This document shows positions 62,110-64,000 of a stretch of 64,000 bases of DNA, piece after piece. Position numbers and translations under genes: made by a program. Within the stretch, counting starts at the first letter, position 1; the number at the start of each line of letters is the position of its first letter. The notes below the pieces were generated by a model. That model saw only the letters and a list, made by a program, of their open reading frames with translations, was not told the DNA's origin and did no database searches. The DNA is taken from contig NZ_CP026721.1 of the NCBI RefSeq assembly GCF_004117075.1, positions 372,001-436,000 on the forward strand, given 5' to 3'. The stretch comes from Fervidobacterium changbaicum. Its GTDB lineage: Bacteria; Thermotogota; Thermotogae; Thermotogales; Fervidobacteriaceae.

Positions 62110-63111
62110 CTATTTTAAACTGCCGTTCTTAAACTTGAGCAAGAAGAACATGAACGGAGCACCTATTAGTGCTGTGATGATACCTACAGGTATTTCAACA
62201 GGATTCAGTAACGTCCTTGCCAGCGTGTCACAGACGGACATAAGCATACCACCTATGAGTATGGTGGCCAATAAGTTCTTACTGTGTTTCGGTCCTGCTA
62301 CAATACGTGCCATATGTGGGACTATAAGCCCAACAAAACCGATGATTCCTGTTTTGGAAACAAAGGCTGCAGTAACAAATGAGCCAAGTAGATAGAAGAG
62401 CCATTTTAATGCTTCTACGTTGATTCCCAAACTTTTTGCTTCTTTCTCACCAAGGGTCATCACATCTAAACGTTTGCTCAATGCAAATGAAAGCAGTACA
62501 AGTACTCCAAGAGAAATCGAAGGTACTATCAAATCATGAAACGTTATTCCAGAAAATGTTCCATAAAGCCATACATGTCCGCTCACAAGTGTCTTGTTTG
62601 CTATGTTTAAAAGCAACATACTTCCAGCAGAAAACAATGTGCTAACAAGCACACCGCTCAAGACAAGGTGAACTGTTGGAACGACGCTTCCTTTTTTTGC
62701 TAAAACAATGGAAAGTGTAGATGCAACCAGGGCGAAGATAAAGCTCATCGTTGGAATGCTGACATGTGCTATTGAGTTCACAATGAAATATATAGCCAGA
62801 AGAGCTCCAAAGCTTGCGCCTGCTGAAGTGCCAATAAGATAAGGATCAACAAGAGGGTTTTTCATGATAGCTTGGAATATGTTACCGACCAAGGAAAGAG
62901 CTATGCCTGTCAAGGTAGCCATGAGAACTCTCGGCAATCTTAGGTTGAAAATTAAGTACCTTTCGGAAGTTTCTTCGCCGATTAGTTTGAATAACCTTAT
63001 CGGACTTACGTAAACTGTTCCAAAGGATAAGTTAACTAGGAAGACGATGACAAAAACGACAGGGAGCAGATACCTCCCTGTCGATTTTAACCAGCGAATC
63101 AGCTTTTGCAA
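62110..63111 (-). CDS. FecCD/BtuC-family ABC transporter permease
   Basis: 333-residue permease for iron-siderophore, heme or cobalamin with about ten segments. Typical are the NLRLPRVLMATLTGIALSLVGNIFQ start region, NPLVDPYLIGTSAGASFGAL, GFVGLIVPHMARIVAG, and the C-terminal IPVGIITALIGAPFMFFLL. TTG start with GGAGG 11 nt upstream, which lies at the end of the binding-protein gene. The ATPase is probably farther along or elsewhere; it is not in the window. Confidence 0.92.
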   Translation of the reverse strand: MQKLIRWLKSTGRYLLPVVFVIVFLVNLSFGTVYVSPIRLFKLIGEETSERYLIFNLRLPRVLMATLTGIALSLVGNIFQAIMKNPLVDPYLIGTSAGASFGALLAIYFIVNSIAHVSIPTMSFIFALVASTLSIVLAKKGSVVPTVHLVLSGVLVSTLFSAGSMLLLNIANKTLVSGHVWLYGTFSGITFHDLIVPSISLGVLVLLSFALSKRLDVMTLGEKEAKSLGINVEALKWLFYLLGSFVTAAFVSKTGIIGFVGLIVPHMARIVAGPKHSKNLLATILIGGMLMSVCDTLARTLLNPVEIPVGIITALIGAPFMFFLLKFKNGSLK

Positions 63112-63114
63112 GAA

Positions 63115-64000
63115 TTACTTACCTCCGTAGAAGAAGTTGTAGAATACTTCAAGATAATCGAAAAGATGCGGAGCAGCTTGGCTTACTTCACTGCCATCAA
63201 CAATAAAGACTTTCCCAGTTTTTACAGCTTTCAAGCTTTTCATTATTGAATGGTTTTTTACAGCCTGTTCAACTTGCTTTGGATCTCCGTATGCGCCAAT
63301 AATTATGATATCCGGATCTTCTTTTACGAGCCATTCCCAGCTTACCGATAACCATCCATTGTTTCCGCTGTAAGGTGCCGCGATATTTCGTCCACCGGCG
63401 ATAACGATTAGTTCGTTCATATAGGAACCGGTTCCTGCGGTCCACAATTCTTTTACCTTGTCATCTGGAACAGTTATTGTAAAAAATACCGTGGGTCTTT
63501 TTTCCAATGGGATTTTCGAAGTTTTTTGTCCCATCTCGGTCATCTTTTGCCGGAGCTGATTTACAAGCTTATCGGCTTTCTCTTTAACGTTGAAGATCGC
63601 TCCCAACTGTCCAACAGCCTTTATTATATCGGTCAGTGTGTTTGCATTGAGAACGTAAGCTGTCAACTTTGCTTTTTCTAACTTTTCTACTTCAGGAAAC
63701 TGAAAACCACCGAACATTATAACGAGGTCAGGCCTTAACGAGTAGATCTTTTCAATGTTGAGAGGGACCATATTACCGATGTTTTCTGCCTTCTGATAAC
63801 TATCCCAAGCGGTGACACCTATAATGCGATTTTCTAATCCGAGTGCTTGTAAGTATCTTGTTGCGCTTGGTGCAGCGGAGACAACCCTCCTTGGTGGCAT
63901 CGGAATGTTTACGATCCTTCCAGCGTCATCAACAACAGCGATCGCAAGTGACAGGACCGACGCAAGAAGCACGACAGCCAGTACAACTTTCCTGAAAGAA
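63115..64000 (-). CDS. BtuF/FhuD-type periplasmic binding protein, 5' end outside the window
   Basis: Metal-chelate or cobalamin binding protein of the class III periplasmic fold. Visible are the end of a signal peptide (FRKVVLAVVLLASVLSLAIA), VVDDAGRIVNIPMPPRRVVS, APSATRYLQALGLENRIIGVT, and DPDIIIIGAYGDPKQVEQAV. The frame stays open to the window edge, and the signal peptide needs residues beyond it, so the apparent start GTG 63972 is not real and the gene is truncated here. It is directly before the FecCD permease gene, which it serves. The exact ligand is not readable. Confidence 0.9.
   Translation of the reverse strand, partial: SFRKVVLAVVLLASVLSLAIAVVDDAGRIVNIPMPPRRVVSAAPSATRYLQALGLENRIIGVTAWDSYQKAENIGNMVPLNIEKIYSLRPDLVIMFGGFQFPEVEKLEKAKLTAYVLNANTLTDIIKAVGQLGAIFNVKEKADKLVNQLRQKMTEMGQKTSKIPLEKRPTVFFTITVPDDKVKELWTAGTGSYMNELIVIAGGRNIAAPYSGNNGWLSVSWEWLVKEDPDIIIIGAYGDPKQVEQAVKNHSIMKSLKAVKTGKVFIVDGSEVSQAAPHLFDYLEVFYNFFYGGK

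Overview
The window reads as chromosome of a thermophilic, AT-rich bacterium of the Thermotogota, most likely Fervidobacterium or a close relative. The grounds are a galactose cluster (GH42, LacI, a short 555-residue GH36, galT, galK) that matches the Thermotoga galactose locus in content and enzyme size, the operon styles, and a Lys/Glu-rich thermophile protein composition. The genus is inference; no rRNA or tRNA gene was seen.

Layout. 1-7450 (+): LacI-controlled galactoside operon (GH42, LacI, GH36, galT, galK, class II aldolase). 7453-11447 (-): pyrCKDFE, preceded by a strong promoter, a PyrR-type RNA hairpin and an attenuator. 11839-14299 (+): YtrA-type GntR regulator, ABC ATPase, ABC permease, UPF0145 protein; then an MFS transporter (-). 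15810-20329: a sulfur module of TusA, a YeeE/TsuA thiosulfate transporter and three DsrE/F/H-like proteins (+), then a divergent pair made of an HTH regulator fused to a TusA domain (-) and a lipoamide-dehydrogenase-like flavoprotein (+). 20383-27261 (-): uvrB, rqcH-like, a 2-hydroxyacid dehydrogenase, PiT phosphate permease and its DUF47 partner.

27345-54588 is a large glycan locus. Two GH35 proteins, a GH94 phosphorylase, a GH3 beta-glucosidase and two tandem GH144-type (PF10091) proteins, one exported and one cytosolic, point to use of beta-1,2-glucan or sophoro-oligosaccharides. Uptake would run through two solute-binding proteins and two pairs of ABC permeases, with no ATPase gene in the locus, plus an NHL-TPR-Yip1 membrane protein and a DUF5696-like protein. 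Within this operon sits an IscB element (about 46539-48034) with an omega RNA (HEARO) region. It lies exactly between the Shine-Dalgarno sequence and the start codon of a permease gene.

54617-64000: a G-quadruplex-like tract, a lipoprotein gene, an ABC-2 exporter pair (-), a riboflavin operon ribD-E-BA-H (-) under an FMN riboswitch, and a FecCD/BtuF-type importer (-) whose binding-protein gene runs off the right edge.

Main points for follow-up: the IscB insertion and its readable guide and flanks; the TusA-HTH fusion as a candidate persulfide sensor; the GH35 enzymes as possible beta-1,2-glucosyltransferases; and the twin-permease/Yip1/DUF5696 assembly of unknown role.
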